This document shows positions 1 to 9,042 of a stretch of DNA of 64,000 bases, in pieces. The position numbers and the translations under genes were made by a program. The DNA comes from Amazonocrinis nigriterrae CENA67 (lineage in GTDB: Bacteria > Cyanobacteriota > Cyanobacteriia > Cyanobacteriales > Nostocaceae). The notes under the pieces are model-generated. The model worked only from the letters and a program-made list of their open reading frames with translations, had not been told where the DNA came from and searched no databases. The DNA lies in assembly GCF_016056305.1 (NCBI RefSeq), contig NZ_JAECZC010000081.1, forward strand, positions 39,611 to 103,610. Reading direction: 5' to 3'. Within the stretch, counting starts at the first letter, position 1. Every line of letters starts with the position of its first letter.

Positions 1-3000
1 CAATGTAAGATGCTGGTGTCTTACCATCGCCACGCAGACTTGCTACCAGCTTGGTGGGGTCAGAGTCGAAGTAGTGGGAAACGTCCGTCAAGCTAATCTC
101 GGAAGAATCCAAGTTTTGGAAAGTTGCATCAGCAGTTTTCAAAGTGCTTTCAAAAATCTGCCGGGACTCGTCCATCATACCTGGGTTATCGGAATTGAAA
201 GCGAAGGATTTGCGCTTCAAATACATTTCCTGTAACTCGGCTTCGCTTTCCCAAGTGCTGTTTTCCACCGCCAAGTTGATATTTGACGAATAAGAACCGG
301 AAGCGTTAGAGAAAACGCGAGTCGCTGCTTGACGCAGATTAATTCCCAATTCCTCGGCTTGCTGCAAAGCATGTTTGCGGACAAAGTTCATTTCTAACGG
401 TTCATCCGCCTCAGCCGCCATTTTCACCGCTTGGTCTAGCAAGTTCATTTGGTTGATGAACAAGTCGCGGAATACACCAGAACAGTTAATCACCACGTCA
501 ATTCTAGGGCGACCCAACTCTTCTAAGGGTATTAATTCTAACTTGTTCACCCGTCCCAAGGTATCGGGAACCGGACGTACACCTACCATCCACATGATCT
601 GTGCTAGGGATTCCCCGTAAGTTTTGATGTTATCGGTTCCCCAAAGCACACAGGCGATGGTTTCGGGCCATTTACCGCCGTTTTCAGCTTTGTTCCGTGC
701 CAAAAGCCGATCTACAACGATTTTAGCCGATTGTACTGCTGCCGTTGTCGGGATGGATTGCGGGTCAAGGGCATGGATATTCTTACCTGTGGGCAATACA
801 TCCGGGTTGCGGATGGGGTCGCCACCAGGGCCGGGGAGGATATACTCGCCTTCTAAACCTTTGAGTAATGCGCCTAATTCGTTGTCAGCACAAACTTGCT
901 GCAAACAGAATTCCAAATACTCAAACAAAGGTTTCAGTGCTGCGTTATCAACTTTGGGATAACCTGCTTTATGCAATGCTTCTACCCAAGGTTCTTTTTT
1001 GCCCATGTTGAAGAAATTCAAGCGGGAAACCAAAGAAACCCTTCCCTCAGCGTCGGTTTGTTCTTTGACAAGGGCGCTAACTGCTTCGCGGGTTGCTAGG
1101 GTGATGTCTTGCAATAGCTGGACATCTTCTAAAACGCCTTTGTCGCTGTTTTGGTAAATTTCGTCAATGTTACGCCCTAAGCTGTTGGCGATAATTCTCG
1201 GTAAGCTGAGAATTTCTTCTTCTGTACGGTCTAAGCTGGCGATGTTAACCAAAGTTGCCACGGCTTCTTCTGCACTCGGCGGTTTACCAATGACGTGCAA
1301 ACCACAAGGCAATAACCGAGATTCGATTTCCATCAACTTGCGGTAGACGCTGCCGACAATATTATCCCGCTCCTCAGCAGTCATATCCTTGGCATCGGTT
1401 TCTGGCAAAGCGATATCTTTATCCAAGTTCACCATCCGGCATTTATCCATGATGGTGTTGACAATGGGAACGCCGCGTCCGGTATCTTTCAAGGTTTGGT
1501 AAGAACCGATTAACTCGCTGAGTTCTTTCAAGCCTTTGTATAAACCAGCATTCTCAGCAGGAGGCGTTAAGTAAGAAATTGTCTCAGCGTAACTGCGACG
1601 CTTGGCAATTGTGGCTTCGCTGGGGTTATTGGCTGCGTAATAATACAGATTAGGAATTGTGCCAATTAAGTTATCTGGATAACATTCACCAGACATCCCC
1701 ATCTGCTTACCTGGCATGAATTCCAAGGAACCGTGGGTACCAAAGTGCAGCACCGCATCAGCACCCCAAATTTGCTCTAGGTAAGTGTAGTAAGCAGCAA
1801 AGCCGTGGTGAGGACTAGCTGAACGGGAGAACAACAACCGCATGGGGTCGCCTTCGTAACCGAAGGTAGGCTGAACGCCGATGAAGACGTTACCGAATTG
1901 TTTACCGTAAATCAGCAGATTTTGTCCGTCACTATTAAGATGTCCTGGTGGTGGCCCCCAGTTCTCTTCTAAGCGTTGAGAATAAGGGGTGAGTGCTTCA
2001 TACTCTGGCACCGACATCTTGTAGGCGATGTTAAGTTCAGGGCTGCTGTACTGCGCTTGGGCGTCGTGGATGACTTCCTGCATCAACGCCTCGGCTGATT
2101 CTGGCAATTCTGGCAAATCATAGCCGTTATTCTTTAAGGCTTTCATCACCTCGTAGATGGAACCGAATACATCTAGGTATGCAGCGGTACCAACGTTACC
2201 TTTATCGGGGGGGAAGCTGAAAACGGTGATGGCAACTTTTTTGTTGAGTTTGGGTTTACGGCGGAGGTTAGCCCATTTTAACGCTCGTTGTGCCACTGCT
2301 TCGATGCGGTCTTGGAGAGCGATCGCTTTCCCAGTTGCCCCATCTCTACCCGATAATATAATCGGCTCGATTGCCCCATCCAATTCGGGAATGGCAATTT
2401 GCAAAGCCACTTGAATGGGATGTAACCCTAAATCGCTATCTAACCACTCTTCAGTGGTTTGGAAAACTAAGGGTAACGCCACCATGTAAGGACGGTTTAA
2501 GCGTTTGAGTGATTCAATGGCTTTGGGATGGTCTTGTCTAGCGGGGCCGCCTACTAAAGCAAAACCAGTTAGCGATACCACTGCATCCACTAACGGGGTG
2601 TTGGTGGTCGGTTCGTAGAAGTATGCATCCACAGGCTTGGAGAAATCCAAACCGCCAGCAAAGACGGGAAGTACCCGCGCCCCTAATGCTTCCAACTCCT
2701 GCACCATCGCTACATAATGGGCATCATCCCCTGTAACTAGGTGAGTGCGTTGTAATACCAACCCCACACAGGGAGCCAAAGGATCTTTCAAGTCTTTGGG
2801 AATATCCCTACGGGCACTATACCAGTTGAGGTACTCTCTGACATCCTCAAACATGTTGGGGGCTAAAGGATGCCAAACCCCCATGTCAGGATAAACTACT
2901 GGCGCTTGGTATTCAACAGATGCAACATTTTGTTTCTCTACGCCTTTAAATACATATTTATCAGCTAGCATCAGCAAGAAGTTTTCCAAGTTGTCTGGAG

Positions 3001-3586
3001 AACCCCCCAGCCAATACTGAAAACTGAGCATGAAATTACGTGCGTCCTGTGCCTTGTCCATTGGTAGGAACTTCAGCACTTGCGGCAGTGTTCGCAGCAG
3101 CTTTAGCATCCCATCTTGGAATCCCGCGCCGGATTTTTCTTTGCGTTTCCGCATGAATTGTGCGATCGCACTCTTCGACTGACCCAACTGTGCCAAGGAA
3201 AAAGTGCCCATTTTATTTAGGCGCATGACCTCTGGCATTGATGGGAATACTACGGCAACGTCCAAGCGATCGCGGTGTGGTTCGACTGCTGTAACTACTT
3301 TCTGAGCTAAGTCTTCTATGAAAATAAGTGAGGCGATGAAAATATTGGCACTTTCCATGTCCCGTTTGAACTCATCATAGTTCTCTGGGTCGCGGAGTTC
3401 TTCAATCAAGTAACCGCTAATTTCAATCGCCAGGTTAGGATTATTCGAGTTAATCGTGCGAACCGCTTGTGACAATGCACTCTGGTACTGGGACTCAAGC
3501 ACGACATAGACCACCTTGATTAAATTACGTCCGCGTAAGTTATCTGGCGCAATATGTCTAATGGTGGACTTGACGTGGGTGAACAT
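1..3586 (-). CDS. chlH: Magnesium chelatase subunit H (partial, C-terminus outside window)
   Basis: Large subunit of the ATP-dependent Mg chelatase (ChlH/ChlI/ChlD). It binds protoporphyrin IX and is the site of Mg insertion, the committed step to chlorophyll. I read the reverse strand directly: the protein begins [16 protein letters not shown] and stays open for 1195 codons to the left edge. It carries typical ChlH stretches such as [44 protein letters not shown] and [20 protein letters not shown]. The family is about 1330 residues long, so roughly 135 C-terminal residues are missing because the window ends, not because the gene is broken. The ATG at 3586 is preceded by AGGAG (3596-3600) at normal spacing. 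It is divergent from the gene at 4154. Confidence 0.97.
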   Translation of the reverse strand, partial: MFTHVKSTIRHIAPDNLRGRNLIKVVYVVLESQYQSALSQAVRTINSNNPNLAIEISGYLIEELRDPENYDEFKRDMESANIFIASLIFIEDLAQKVVTAVEPHRDRLDVAVVFPSMPEVMRLNKMGTFSLAQLGQSKSAIAQFMRKRKEKSGAGFQDGMLKLLRTLPQVLKFLPMDKAQDARNFMLSFQYWLGGSPDNLENFLLMLADKYVFKGVEKQNVASVEYQAPVVYPDMGVWHPLAPNMFEDVREYLNWYSARRDIPKDLKDPLAPCVGLVLQRTHLVTGDDAHYVAMVQELEALGARVLPVFAGGLDFSKPVDAYFYEPTTNTPLVDAVVSLTGFALVGGPARQDHPKAIESLKRLNRPYMVALPLVFQTTEEWLDSDLGLHPIQVALQIAIPELDGAIEPIILSGRDGATGKAIALQDRIEAVAQRALKWANLRRKPKLNKKVAITVFSFPPDKGNVGTAAYLDVFGSIYEVMKALKNNGYDLPELPESAEALMQEVIHDAQAQYSSPELNIAYKMSVPEYEALTPYSQRLEENWGPPPGHLNSDGQNLLIYGKQFGNVFIGVQPTFGYEGDPMRLLFSRSASPHHGFAAYYTYLEQIWGADAVLHFGTHGSLEFMPGKQMGMSGECYPDNLIGTIPNLYYYAANNPSEATIAKRRSYAETISYLTPPAENAGLYKGLKELSELIGSYQTLKDTGRGVPIVNTIMDKCRMVNLDKDIALPETDAKDMTAEERDNIVGSVYRKLMEIESRLLPCGLHVIGKPPSAEEAVATLVNIASLDRTEEEILSLPRIIANSLGRNIDEIYQNSDKGVLEDVQLLQDITLATREAVSALVKEQTDAEGRVSLVSRLNFFNMGKKEPWVEALHKAGYPKVDNAALKPLFEYLEFCLQQVCADNELGALLKGLEGEYILPGPGGDPIRNPDVLPTGKNIHALDPQSIPTTAAVQSAKIVVDRLLARNKAENGGKWPETIACVLWGTDNIKTYGESLAQIMWMVGVRPVPDTLGRVNKLELIPLEELGRPRIDVVINCSGVFRDLFINQMNLLDQAVKMAAEADEPLEMNFVRKHALQQAEELGINLRQAATRVFSNASGSYSSNINLAVENSTWESEAELQEMYLKRKSFAFNSDNPGMMDESRQIFESTLKTADATFQNLDSSEISLTDVSHYFDSDPTKLVASLRGDGKTPASYI

Positions 3587-4153
3587 GCAGATAGGCTCCT
3601 TTGATGCGCGTTCTCTACTGGAAGTTCTTAGCGGCTAATGCCGCCACAGGTCACTTCTTTTCTTTAGGCAATATAGAGTTTTTTATCAGAAAAACCTTGC
3701 CCAGAGGGCATTTTATCCCTTATCTGACACAATTCGATATAAAAAAAGAAATATTTATTAATCAATATTGACAACAAATAAAAGTGATTACTTCTATTTA
3801 TGTAACGAAAACTTAATATAAGGGAGTGGGGAGTAGGGAGTAGGGAGTAGGGAATTGGGAATGGGATCTGCAAGATTGAAGAAGGCAGCTATGCTGAGGG
3901 CAGAGGGCTTTTATGTTTTGTTCAGAAGGGGATTCCGACCCCTCCTGAACAAGAGCCACCTTTGTTGAAATTTGGTGGGGGTATTAAACCCTTACTCACA
4001 ATGAGAGTGCAGAGGAGGCAGTGCGGTCTTGGGTTTTACCCAAGAGGAGCAACTGCCGTGGCAGGAATCAGATCCCTTCTGCCTTCTGCCTCCTGCCCTC
4101 TGCCTTTCCCGATAACAACTAACAACTGACCACTGACAACTGACAACTGACCA
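3587..4153. other. Intergenic region between divergent chlH and lpxB-like gene, rich in STRRs
   Basis: No convincing gene. It must hold the chlH promoter and 5' leader, including a small GCGGC/GCCGC hairpin near 3635. It also holds heptamer repeats of the GGGAGTA type around 3823-3860, a dispersed repeat at 4019-4056 that recurs near 19.1 and 58.2 kb, and (C)AACTGAC-type heptamers at 4118-4153 that run right up to the next start codon. The open frames on the minus strand here lie in repeats and I regard them as spurious. Confidence 0.7.
3918..3952. other. Imperfect hairpin upstream of chlH
   Basis: TTGTTCAG (3918-3925) pairs with CTGAACAA (3945-3952), and an inner GGGG/CCCC pair extends the stem. 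There is no following T-tract on either strand, so it may be a dispersed palindromic repeat rather than a terminator. Confidence 0.4.
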
Positions 4154-5569
4154 ATGACTAACCAACCGTTTGATATACTGATTCTCTCGAATGGGCCTGG
4201 AGAGGTGACTACCTGGGTGCGTCCGGTGGTAAAGGCTTTGCGGCAAGAATTAGGGGATGACCGTGCTGTTGTCAGGATTTCTGTTGTGTTATCACCTTGC
4301 CCTAATGCTAGTGGTAAAGAAGCTGCGATCGCTCGTTCTTACCCGGAAGTTGATAGAGTGCAAGCAGCAGAGCATTTTTGGCAATTTTTGCTTTGGGGTA
4401 AGACTGTTGAAAATTGGGATTGGAGAAGTCGCGGTGTAGTGGTTTTCCTCGGTGGTGATCAAATATTTCCTGTGGTCATTGGCAAAAAACTGGGATATCG
4501 CACAGTCGTTTACGCCGAATGGGAAGCCAGATGGCATAACTGGATAGACCGCTTTGGCGTGATGAAAGCACAAGTCGCTAAAAACGTCTCTGAAAAACAC
4601 GCCCACAAATTCACCGTTGTGGGAGATTTGATGCTAGAAGCTAGTAGTCAACAGTCCTTAGCAAATGACAAAGAACAAATCAACACTCCCCACTCCCCAC
4701 TCCCTACTCCCCACTCCCCCATCATCGGCATTTTGCCAGGTTCAAAAGCTGCAAAATTAGCTCAAGGTGTGCCATTAACTTTAGCCATAGCTGAACACAT
4801 CCACGCCAAAATTCCCCAAACCAAGTTTGTGATTCCCGTCGCCCCAACTTTGGATTTACAAACTTTAGCTAGTTTTGCCGACCCGCAGAAAAACCCTTTT
4901 GTGAAAACTTTTGGCTTTAATGGTGCTTCCTTAATTGTCTCAAAGGAAACTACTGAAAACTCAGCACTCAGCACTCAGCACTCAGCACTCAGCACTCAAA
5001 ACGCACTCAGCACTCAGCACTCAGCACTCAGCACTCAAAACGCACTCAGCACTCAGCACTCAGCACTCAAAACAGATAAGGGCTTATCTGTAGAATTATG
5101 GCAAGAAAACCCTGCATATGGATTATTATCTCAGTGTTGCATCTGTCTGACTACAGTGGGGGCAAACACAGCTGAACTCGGTGCTTTAGGTGTGCCGATG
5201 ATTGTTTTGCTCCCCACACAACAACTTGACGCAATGCGTTCTTGGGATGGTTTACCAGGGTTATTAGCTAATTTACCAGGGGTCGGTTCTTACTTTGCGA
5301 AGGTGATTAACTGGCTAGTATTGAGACGCAAAGGCTTATTAGCATGGCCGAATATCTGGGCGCAGGAGGAAATAGTACCCGAACTGGTGGGTAAACTCCA
5401 GCCCCCAGAAGTCGGGGATATGGTACTAGATTTGTTGGAACATCCAGAAAAATTAGACGATATGCGAAACAAACTCAAACGAGTTAGAGGGGAAAGCGGT
5501 GCAGCGCAGAAGATAGCAAAGATTGTGTGCGAGGAAATTGGACAGCAATTAAAGGTCAACAGCTTCTAA
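4154..5569 (+). CDS. Lipid-A-disaccharide synthase-related glycosyltransferase (LpxB-like)
   Basis: Member of the cyanobacterial LpxB-related family. Its N-terminus, ILILSNGPGEVTTWVRPVVKAL, carries the glycine-rich start of a GT19-like Rossmann domain. A second nucleotide-sugar binding half follows, with GILPGSKAAK and later TTVGANTAELGALGVPMIVLLP. It probably transfers a sugar in envelope glycolipid synthesis, but the substrate is unknown. The 471-residue frame is lengthened by two low-complexity insertions made of STRR heptamers, near residues 177-189 and 269-306. They add TPHSPLPTPHSP and ALSTQHS/ALSTQN repeats without breaking the frame. The ATG at 4154 follows a TGAC/AACTGA heptamer array directly, with no clear Shine-Dalgarno. 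The 3' end overlaps the convergent gene by 21 bp. Confidence 0.85.
   Translation: MTNQPFDILILSNGPGEVTTWVRPVVKALRQELGDDRAVVRISVVLSPCPNASGKEAAIARSYPEVDRVQAAEHFWQFLLWGKTVENWDWRSRGVVVFLGGDQIFPVVIGKKLGYRTVVYAEWEARWHNWIDRFGVMKAQVAKNVSEKHAHKFTVVGDLMLEASSQQSLANDKEQINTPHSPLPTPHSPIIGILPGSKAAKLAQGVPLTLAIAEHIHAKIPQTKFVIPVAPTLDLQTLASFADPQKNPFVKTFGFNGASLIVSKETTENSALSTQHSALSTQNALSTQHSALSTQNALSTQHSALKTDKGLSVELWQENPAYGLLSQCCICLTTVGANTAELGALGVPMIVLLPTQQLDAMRSWDGLPGLLANLPGVGSYFAKVINWLVLRRKGLLAWPNIWAQEEIVPELVGKLQPPEVGDMVLDLLEHPEKLDDMRNKLKRVRGESGAAQKIAKIVCEEIGQQLKVNSF
4683..4720 (+). repeat. In-frame STRR array (CACTCCC heptamer) inside the LpxB-like gene
   Basis: About five copies of a CACTCCC-type heptamer lie inside the coding sequence and are translated as TPHSPLPTPHSP. 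Because 7 and 3 share no factor, the peptide period is 7 residues (21 bp). The sequence between flanking conserved segments looks like a hydrophilic linker. Confidence 0.8.
4959..5070 (+). repeat. In-frame STRR array (ACTCAGC heptamer) inside the LpxB-like gene
   Basis: About 112 bp made almost only of ACTCAGC heptamers, interrupted twice by ACTCAAAACGC. It is translated as a repeating ALSTQHS / ALSTQN peptide. The same heptamer occurs between genes near 49.97 kb, so this is a mobile or expandable genomic repeat that has become coding. Confidence 0.85.
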
Positions 5570-6139
5570 ATCATCTGGTACTGTTGAGTCGTTAAGGGCA
5601 TTGCGAAAGTATTTTCCTGTCAGTCCGGTTGCTGAAAAAATCGGTGTACCAGCCTGGAGGTCAAAAATATAAGCAGTGTACTTTGTTGAACGAGGAGGAT
5701 TTGAAGTTTGAAAGCCGAGAAACCCAGAACCGCTAATGTCAAAGTTGCCTTTGACTACTACTAACATCATTGGCGGTTCTTTACCCATAAAATCAAATTC
5801 ACCAAAGCCAGTAGCAGGAATTTCAGCAGCTTTGATTGGACGGGCAAAGATTGCTTCAGGTGTGCCGCTTAGTACCTTGTATCGGCAAGAGTTGGCAAGG
5901 GTATAGTTTACAGCAGCTTGCTTAATTTCTTTTTCCGAAGCTGAAGTTAGTGGACGTTTTTGAAATATAGCCAACCGATTGCTTTCTTCAGGAGAGATTT
6001 TTTTGAGTATTTCAGGGGCAATGTTGCTAAGTTGATTCTGAATTAAGCAACGATCTAATGAAGCAGCTATAGATTGTATGGATAGTAGCGAAAAAATACC
6101 CCCTGACACCAATGCCAAGCTGACTAAAGCTTTTTTCAT
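5549..6139 (-). CDS. Hypothetical secreted protein
   Basis: 196 residues starting with MKKALVSLALVSGGIFSLLSIQSIAAS, a typical Sec signal peptide (basic start, hydrophobic core, cleavage probably near ASA/AAS around residue 26). The mature part has two cysteines (DRC, NSC) and no motif I recognise. The C-terminal half is beta-rich in appearance (MLVVVKGNFDISGSGFLGF, YTAYIFDLQAGTPIF). It is probably a periplasmic or exported protein of cyanobacteria. The ATG at 6139 is the first codon of a clean signal peptide. Its stop overlaps the 3' end of the convergent LpxB-like gene by 21 bp. Confidence 0.65.
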   Translation of the reverse strand: MKKALVSLALVSGGIFSLLSIQSIAASLDRCLIQNQLSNIAPEILKKISPEESNRLAIFQKRPLTSASEKEIKQAAVNYTLANSCRYKVLSGTPEAIFARPIKAAEIPATGFGEFDFMGKEPPMMLVVVKGNFDISGSGFLGFQTSNPPRSTKYTAYIFDLQAGTPIFSATGLTGKYFRNALNDSTVPDDLEAVDL

Positions 6140-6273
6140 AATTAGATTTTTAATACATTAGCTTTGCTACATATTCTAATCAAATATGTAAAGAAATGTA
6201 TTTTCTAACTTCAGGCACGTTGATCAAAAGAGATAAGGAAGTAAAAAATTTCTCCCTCATCTCCTCGTCTTGC

Positions 6274-6660
6274 TTAATCTGAGGATTGTCCATCCCGTCG
6301 CCCTAGTTCATAAATGCCGCAACCCATACAGGCTAATATGCCCATGCTAATTGCCCAGCTGCGACCTAAACCTATTTCTACGCCCCAGTTACATAAAGCA
6401 CCAATGACTAAAAAAGGCACGATGCTGAACAGGGAAGCGTAAAAGGCGTTTTGGGATTCTCTAGCCTGACGAGTCTTTTCAAATTCTGTTTGGCTGGTAT
6501 AAAGCGATCGCTCGGCAAAGTTAAACCAGCGGTTTAGTTGCTCGATTACCCATTCATTGACTGGAGAAAAACCCAAATATAACGCCAATGACCACAAACT
6601 CGCTCCGGCAATGGCGATCGCGTCTATCTCAATACGGAAAGGTATAATATCAGTCAGCAT
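6274..6660 (-). CDS. Hypothetical small membrane protein
   Basis: 128 residues. A hydrophobic segment lies near residues 12-30 (IAIAGASLWSLALYLGF). A hydrophilic middle (residues 40-70, rich in Glu, Arg and Gln) follows, then two hydrophobic segments near 72-92 and 98-115 (SLFSIVPFLVIGALCNWGVEIG, WAISMGILACMGCGIYELG). This suggests a three-helix inner or thylakoid membrane protein with no recognised domain. It stands alone, with a roughly 130-bp gap to the next minus-strand gene and a divergent hicB upstream. HIP1 sites lie inside the coding sequence. Confidence 0.55.
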   Translation of the reverse strand: MLTDIIPFRIEIDAIAIAGASLWSLALYLGFSPVNEWVIEQLNRWFNFAERSLYTSQTEFEKTRQARESQNAFYASLFSIVPFLVIGALCNWGVEIGLGRSWAISMGILACMGCGIYELGRRDGQSSD

Positions 6661-6872
6661 GGCTTGCGTGAGTCCTGCAATTGATCAACTGAACCTCTGA
6701 TCATGCTCAATTGACCTTTTCAGCAATTTTAAGCATAAACGTTAACATTATTTCAACTACTTGACAAATGTTCATTTGTTTGTATTGCAGAATTGAGAAT
6801 TGATGGCGATCGCGCTTCGTCTTTGTACTTGTTGGCGATTAGAATCAAACTAGCAGCAAAATATAAAGTTTC

Positions 6873-7145
6873 ATGGCTATACGGTTTATTCTCAGTGACT
6901 ATGTTCATCGAGCGATCGCCCAAGCTGTTTATGACAAGCTCGAAGATGGCACATTTGTAGGTAGAATTCCTGCTTGTCAGGGAGTCGTAGCTTTTGGCTT
7001 GACTTTGGGCGAGTGTGAAGATGAGTTACGCTCAACACTAGAAGACTGGATTTTGTTGGGGTTAAAACTTGGACATGAACTACCAGTAATTGATAGCATT
7101 GACCTAAACAAGGAGCCGAGCCTTGAGCCGATGAATACCTTGTAA
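6873..7145 (+). CDS. hicB: Type II toxin-antitoxin antitoxin, HicB family
   Basis: 90 residues with the partial RNase-H-like fold signature of HicB: an N-terminal strand region, DGTFVGRIPACQGVVAFGLTLGECEDELRSTLEDWILLGL, then a polar tail. HicB normally neutralises the mRNA-cleaving HicA toxin and can repress its own operon. Here hicB precedes a clearly recognisable but broken hicA, so the antitoxin is now probably an orphan. The ATG at 6873 is the only sensible start, and no strong Shine-Dalgarno is visible. Confidence 0.85.
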   Translation: MAIRFILSDYVHRAIAQAVYDKLEDGTFVGRIPACQGVVAFGLTLGECEDELRSTLEDWILLGLKLGHELPVIDSIDLNKEPSLEPMNTL

Positions 7146-7352
7146 GCGGCGGGATTTTGTCAATAAATTAAAACACATTGGTTTCGAGGGCCTTATTCTG
7201 GAACCAGACATCAGTTTATGGTTTACGCTCTACATCGCCTAGCTATTCCCTCTAATGATGAATATTCCATACCACAATTGCGGATGATGATTCGGGAAGT
7301 TGAGGTGATTATTGAGCGAGAAATTACGCTGGAAGAATGGAATAATCTTTAA
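7135..7352 (+). pseudogene. hicA: Broken hicA toxin gene (start lost, -1 frameshift)
   Basis: Directly after hicB the frame reads KRRDFVNKLKHIGFEG, then shifts. One base lost in the run at about 7188-7192 moves the remainder (PYSGTRHQFMVYALHRL ... ITLEEWNNL, stop 7350-7352) into the next frame. Joined together, these match the HicA double-stranded-RNA-binding-like toxin, including the GTRHQF segment with its conserved histidine. The expected start, overlapping the end of hicB, is ATA (7135-7137) where an ATG would fit. So two independent lesions are visible. The toxin should be inactive unless it is rescued by frameshifting. Confidence 0.8.
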
Positions 7353-7383
7353 GGTTCGCTGTTAATTTAGTTTGACTTGCAAA

Positions 7384-7416
7384 AAAAGCCCGACTTTTTA
7401 GAAAAGTCGGGCTTTT
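7384..7416. terminator. Bidirectional intrinsic terminator
   Basis: A perfect 15-bp stem pairs AAAAGCCCGACTTTT (7384-7398) with AAAAGTCGGGCTTTT (7402-7416) around a 3-nt loop. A/T tracts flank both sides. It lies between the convergent hicBA remnant (plus) and the gene at 7426 (minus), so it can serve both. Confidence 0.9.
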
Positions 7417-7425
7417 AATTTAAAG

Positions 7426-7680
7426 TTATGCAACTGAAATCTGACGGATTAAAATACTCATCACTTCATCAGGATTCCCTGTTTGTTGTAGTGGACTCCA
7501 ATCTCCCACATTTGCGTAACCAATCATCTGTAAAAAATGAATTGTGCTGGTGACAGCTTTGGGAGAACCAATTAATACATGTTTAATTGGTTCTCTTTTT
7601 GGTAATGGCTTTTGGGAAGATGGCTTGAGGTTGGCTGCATCCAAGTCTTGATTATCTGAGAAATTCTTTTCTTGTGCCAT
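7426..7680 (-). CDS. Conserved cyanobacterial hypothetical protein
   Basis: 84 residues from the ATG at 7680 (MAQEKNFSDN). An ATG at 7698 would add six residues, but GGAG lies about 12 nt before the 7680 start, which favours the shorter form. It has a polar, disordered N-terminal third and then a compact segment (HVLIGSPKAVTSTIHFLQMIGYANVGDWSPLQ) ending VMSILIRQISVA. It looks like a small soluble protein. I have the impression that similar proteins are common in Nostocales, but I know no function. Confidence 0.6.
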   Translation of the reverse strand: MAQEKNFSDNQDLDAANLKPSSQKPLPKREPIKHVLIGSPKAVTSTIHFLQMIGYANVGDWSPLQQTGNPDEVMSILIRQISVA

Positions 7681-8111
7681 GATATAAGTTAGCTCCATTT
7701 AAAGGGGTAGAGAAGGCGATTGCAGGCTCTTGCAGGAGGCGATCGCCTTTCTCATGCTTACTATATTATAGTATAAAATTATACTTGTCAACTACTGTTG
7801 CAAAAATTTTTGCAACAAATTTTCCCTGCTCAAGAGCTGCGTTAGGGAACTCTTAACAAGGAACAGACTGTAGGGGCGTACAGTCACTCATAGGTGTCAA
7901 CTTAAGTTCAAACGCTTACCCCACCCCCAACCCCTCCCCGTGAACGGGGAGGGGCGACAAAGCATAGCTTTGGCGGGGTGGGGTTCTTCAGGTTTATAAA
8001 TCAATACGGTTCAGTTTGCAAAAATTCCTCTTGATGTCAAAGCAAGCTAATTGCACTTTACACAATCACACTGTTCAGCGATCGCCATCTGATACATCTG
8101 TGATTTTATGG
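7681..8111. other. Repeat-filled intergenic region
   Basis: No gene seen. It holds an imperfect palindrome built on a HIP1 core near 7710-7752 (GGCGATTGCAGG ... GGCGATCGCC), a TATA-like AT-rich stretch near 7760-7800 that could be the promoter of the gene at 7426, and the palindromic element at 7919-7985 described separately. Confidence 0.6.
7919..7985. repeat. Palindromic dispersed element (CCCCACCCCC...GGGGTGGGG)
   Basis: The outer arms ACCCCACCCCC / GGCGGGGTGGGGT and an inner CCTCCCCG/CGGGGAGG pair form nested hairpins. A close copy lies at 12260-12328, sharing the asymmetric part AAGC(A/G)TAGCTTTGGCGGGG. A related element is inserted in the coding sequence at 10861-10944. It resembles the small non-autonomous palindromic repeats of Nostoc genomes. 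Confidence 0.8.
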
Positions 8112-8348
8112 TTATAGGTTTGATTCTGGCGATTGTTTACTATCTTTATCTTGATATTCTTTGATTTTGTCATATAAACTGGCAACTGTTTCTTGAGCAA
8201 ACAGTTTTTCTTTAAGTTGCAAATAGTCGCCTTCACTTAGTTTACAGGCTGCCCAAAATTTCATTACCTTCGATGGTTCTAAATGGGTGAGTAAAACCTG
8301 CATGACTTCCTGTAGATTTTCTTGCTCATTAATAACTTTAATTTCCAT
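8112..8348 (-). CDS. Hypothetical small acidic protein
   Basis: 78 residues, largely alpha-helical in appearance (MEIKVINEQENLQEVMQVLLTHLEPSKVMKFWAACKL...), ending in a polar tail. No motif is recognised. The ATG at 8348 lies 3 bp beyond the end of the upstream Rpn-type remnant (8352), so the two were probably co-transcribed. It could be a partner of a mobile or toxin-like module, but that is only a guess from context. Confidence 0.5.
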   Translation of the reverse strand: MEIKVINEQENLQEVMQVLLTHLEPSKVMKFWAACKLSEGDYLQLKEKLFAQETVASLYDKIKEYQDKDSKQSPESNL

Positions 8349-8351
8349 TTT

Positions 8352-8726
8352 CTAATTTTCTAATATTCGCTTTACCTCCTCTACAGTTTCAGATGAGAGA
8401 ATAGAACGTTGAATTGTCTTGAGTTCTTCAATATCAGATATTTGAGAAATTTTTGGCATTAAATTTAAACCTTCATCGCCAAATTTGACTTCTAAAGTTA
8501 ATTCGATGCTAGATAGTCTGTCTTCTCGCTGTCCACTTTGAAAGATTTCTTCATACCAGGGCGATGAGCGTAATACTGTCATATCCCACCTCATAATTTG
8601 TTGGACTAAGGCACTATCTAATACAAACGTAGCAAAAAATGCTAAGACTTTTTCAATTTGATTTAATTGTTCATCGGCTTGCAATAAGAGATAATTTATA
8701 AAGTAAACTTTAAATTGTAGGGTGCG
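8352..8726 (-). pseudogene. C-terminal remnant of an Rpn/PD-(D/E)XK-family nuclease with DUF4351-like tail
   Basis: The readable frame ends in the pattern seen at the C-terminus of cyanobacterial Rpn-family 'transposase/nuclease' proteins: VQQIMRWDMTVLRSSPWYEEIFQ, then a DUF4351-like segment (SSIELTLEVKFGDEG...MPKISQI). The first methionine-type codon is TTG at 8684. The frame stays open to about 8729 but no N-terminal catalytic domain is present. So this is a 5'-truncated copy and should have no nuclease activity. Confidence 0.65.
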
Positions 8727-9042
8727 TTATAGCAACGCTTAACGCACCGTCTTTTTATGTAGAGCGATCGCGTTTTGAACACCATCGTTTGACTTGGGAA
8801 CACGAAACGCCGAGTTCAGAACACCATCATTTGACTTCAAAACACGAAACGCCGAGTTGAGAACACCATCATTTGACTTGGGAACACGAAACGCCGAGTT
8901 GAGAACACTATCGTTTGACTTGGGAACACGAAACGTCGAGTTCAGAACTTGAAAGTTGGTGTTTAAATAATCGCGCTTGATAATTTGATAATGATATGTG
9001 TTTTTTCTTGCTGCGGTGCTGGCTTGCTGACTGGGTTTTTTG
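8685..9042. other. Intergenic region with 42-bp tandem array
   Basis: Apart from the array at 8777-8944 and HIP1 sites I see no gene. Frames through the array meet TGA stops on both strands. Confidence 0.6.
8777..8944. repeat. Tandem array of 42-bp units made of two 21-bp modules
   Basis: Four units of exactly 42 bp start at 8777, 8819, 8861 and 8903. Each unit is two diverged 21-bp modules that both begin GAACAC or AAACAC (one ends TTTGACTTGG, the other CGCCGAGTT). A degenerate fifth copy follows. There are no unique spacers, so it is not a CRISPR. A second 21-bp-module array lies at 12689-12949 on the other side of the STAND locus. Confidence 0.85.

Noticed and set aside
3664..3873. 69-codon minus-strand frame before chlH
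   Set aside because: The start lies in GGGAGTA heptamers (peptide PYSLLPTPHSL), which is a typical STRR translation.
8777..8944. Possible CRISPR array
   Set aside because: Units are contiguous 42-bp tandem repeats without unique spacers, and no cas genes are nearby.
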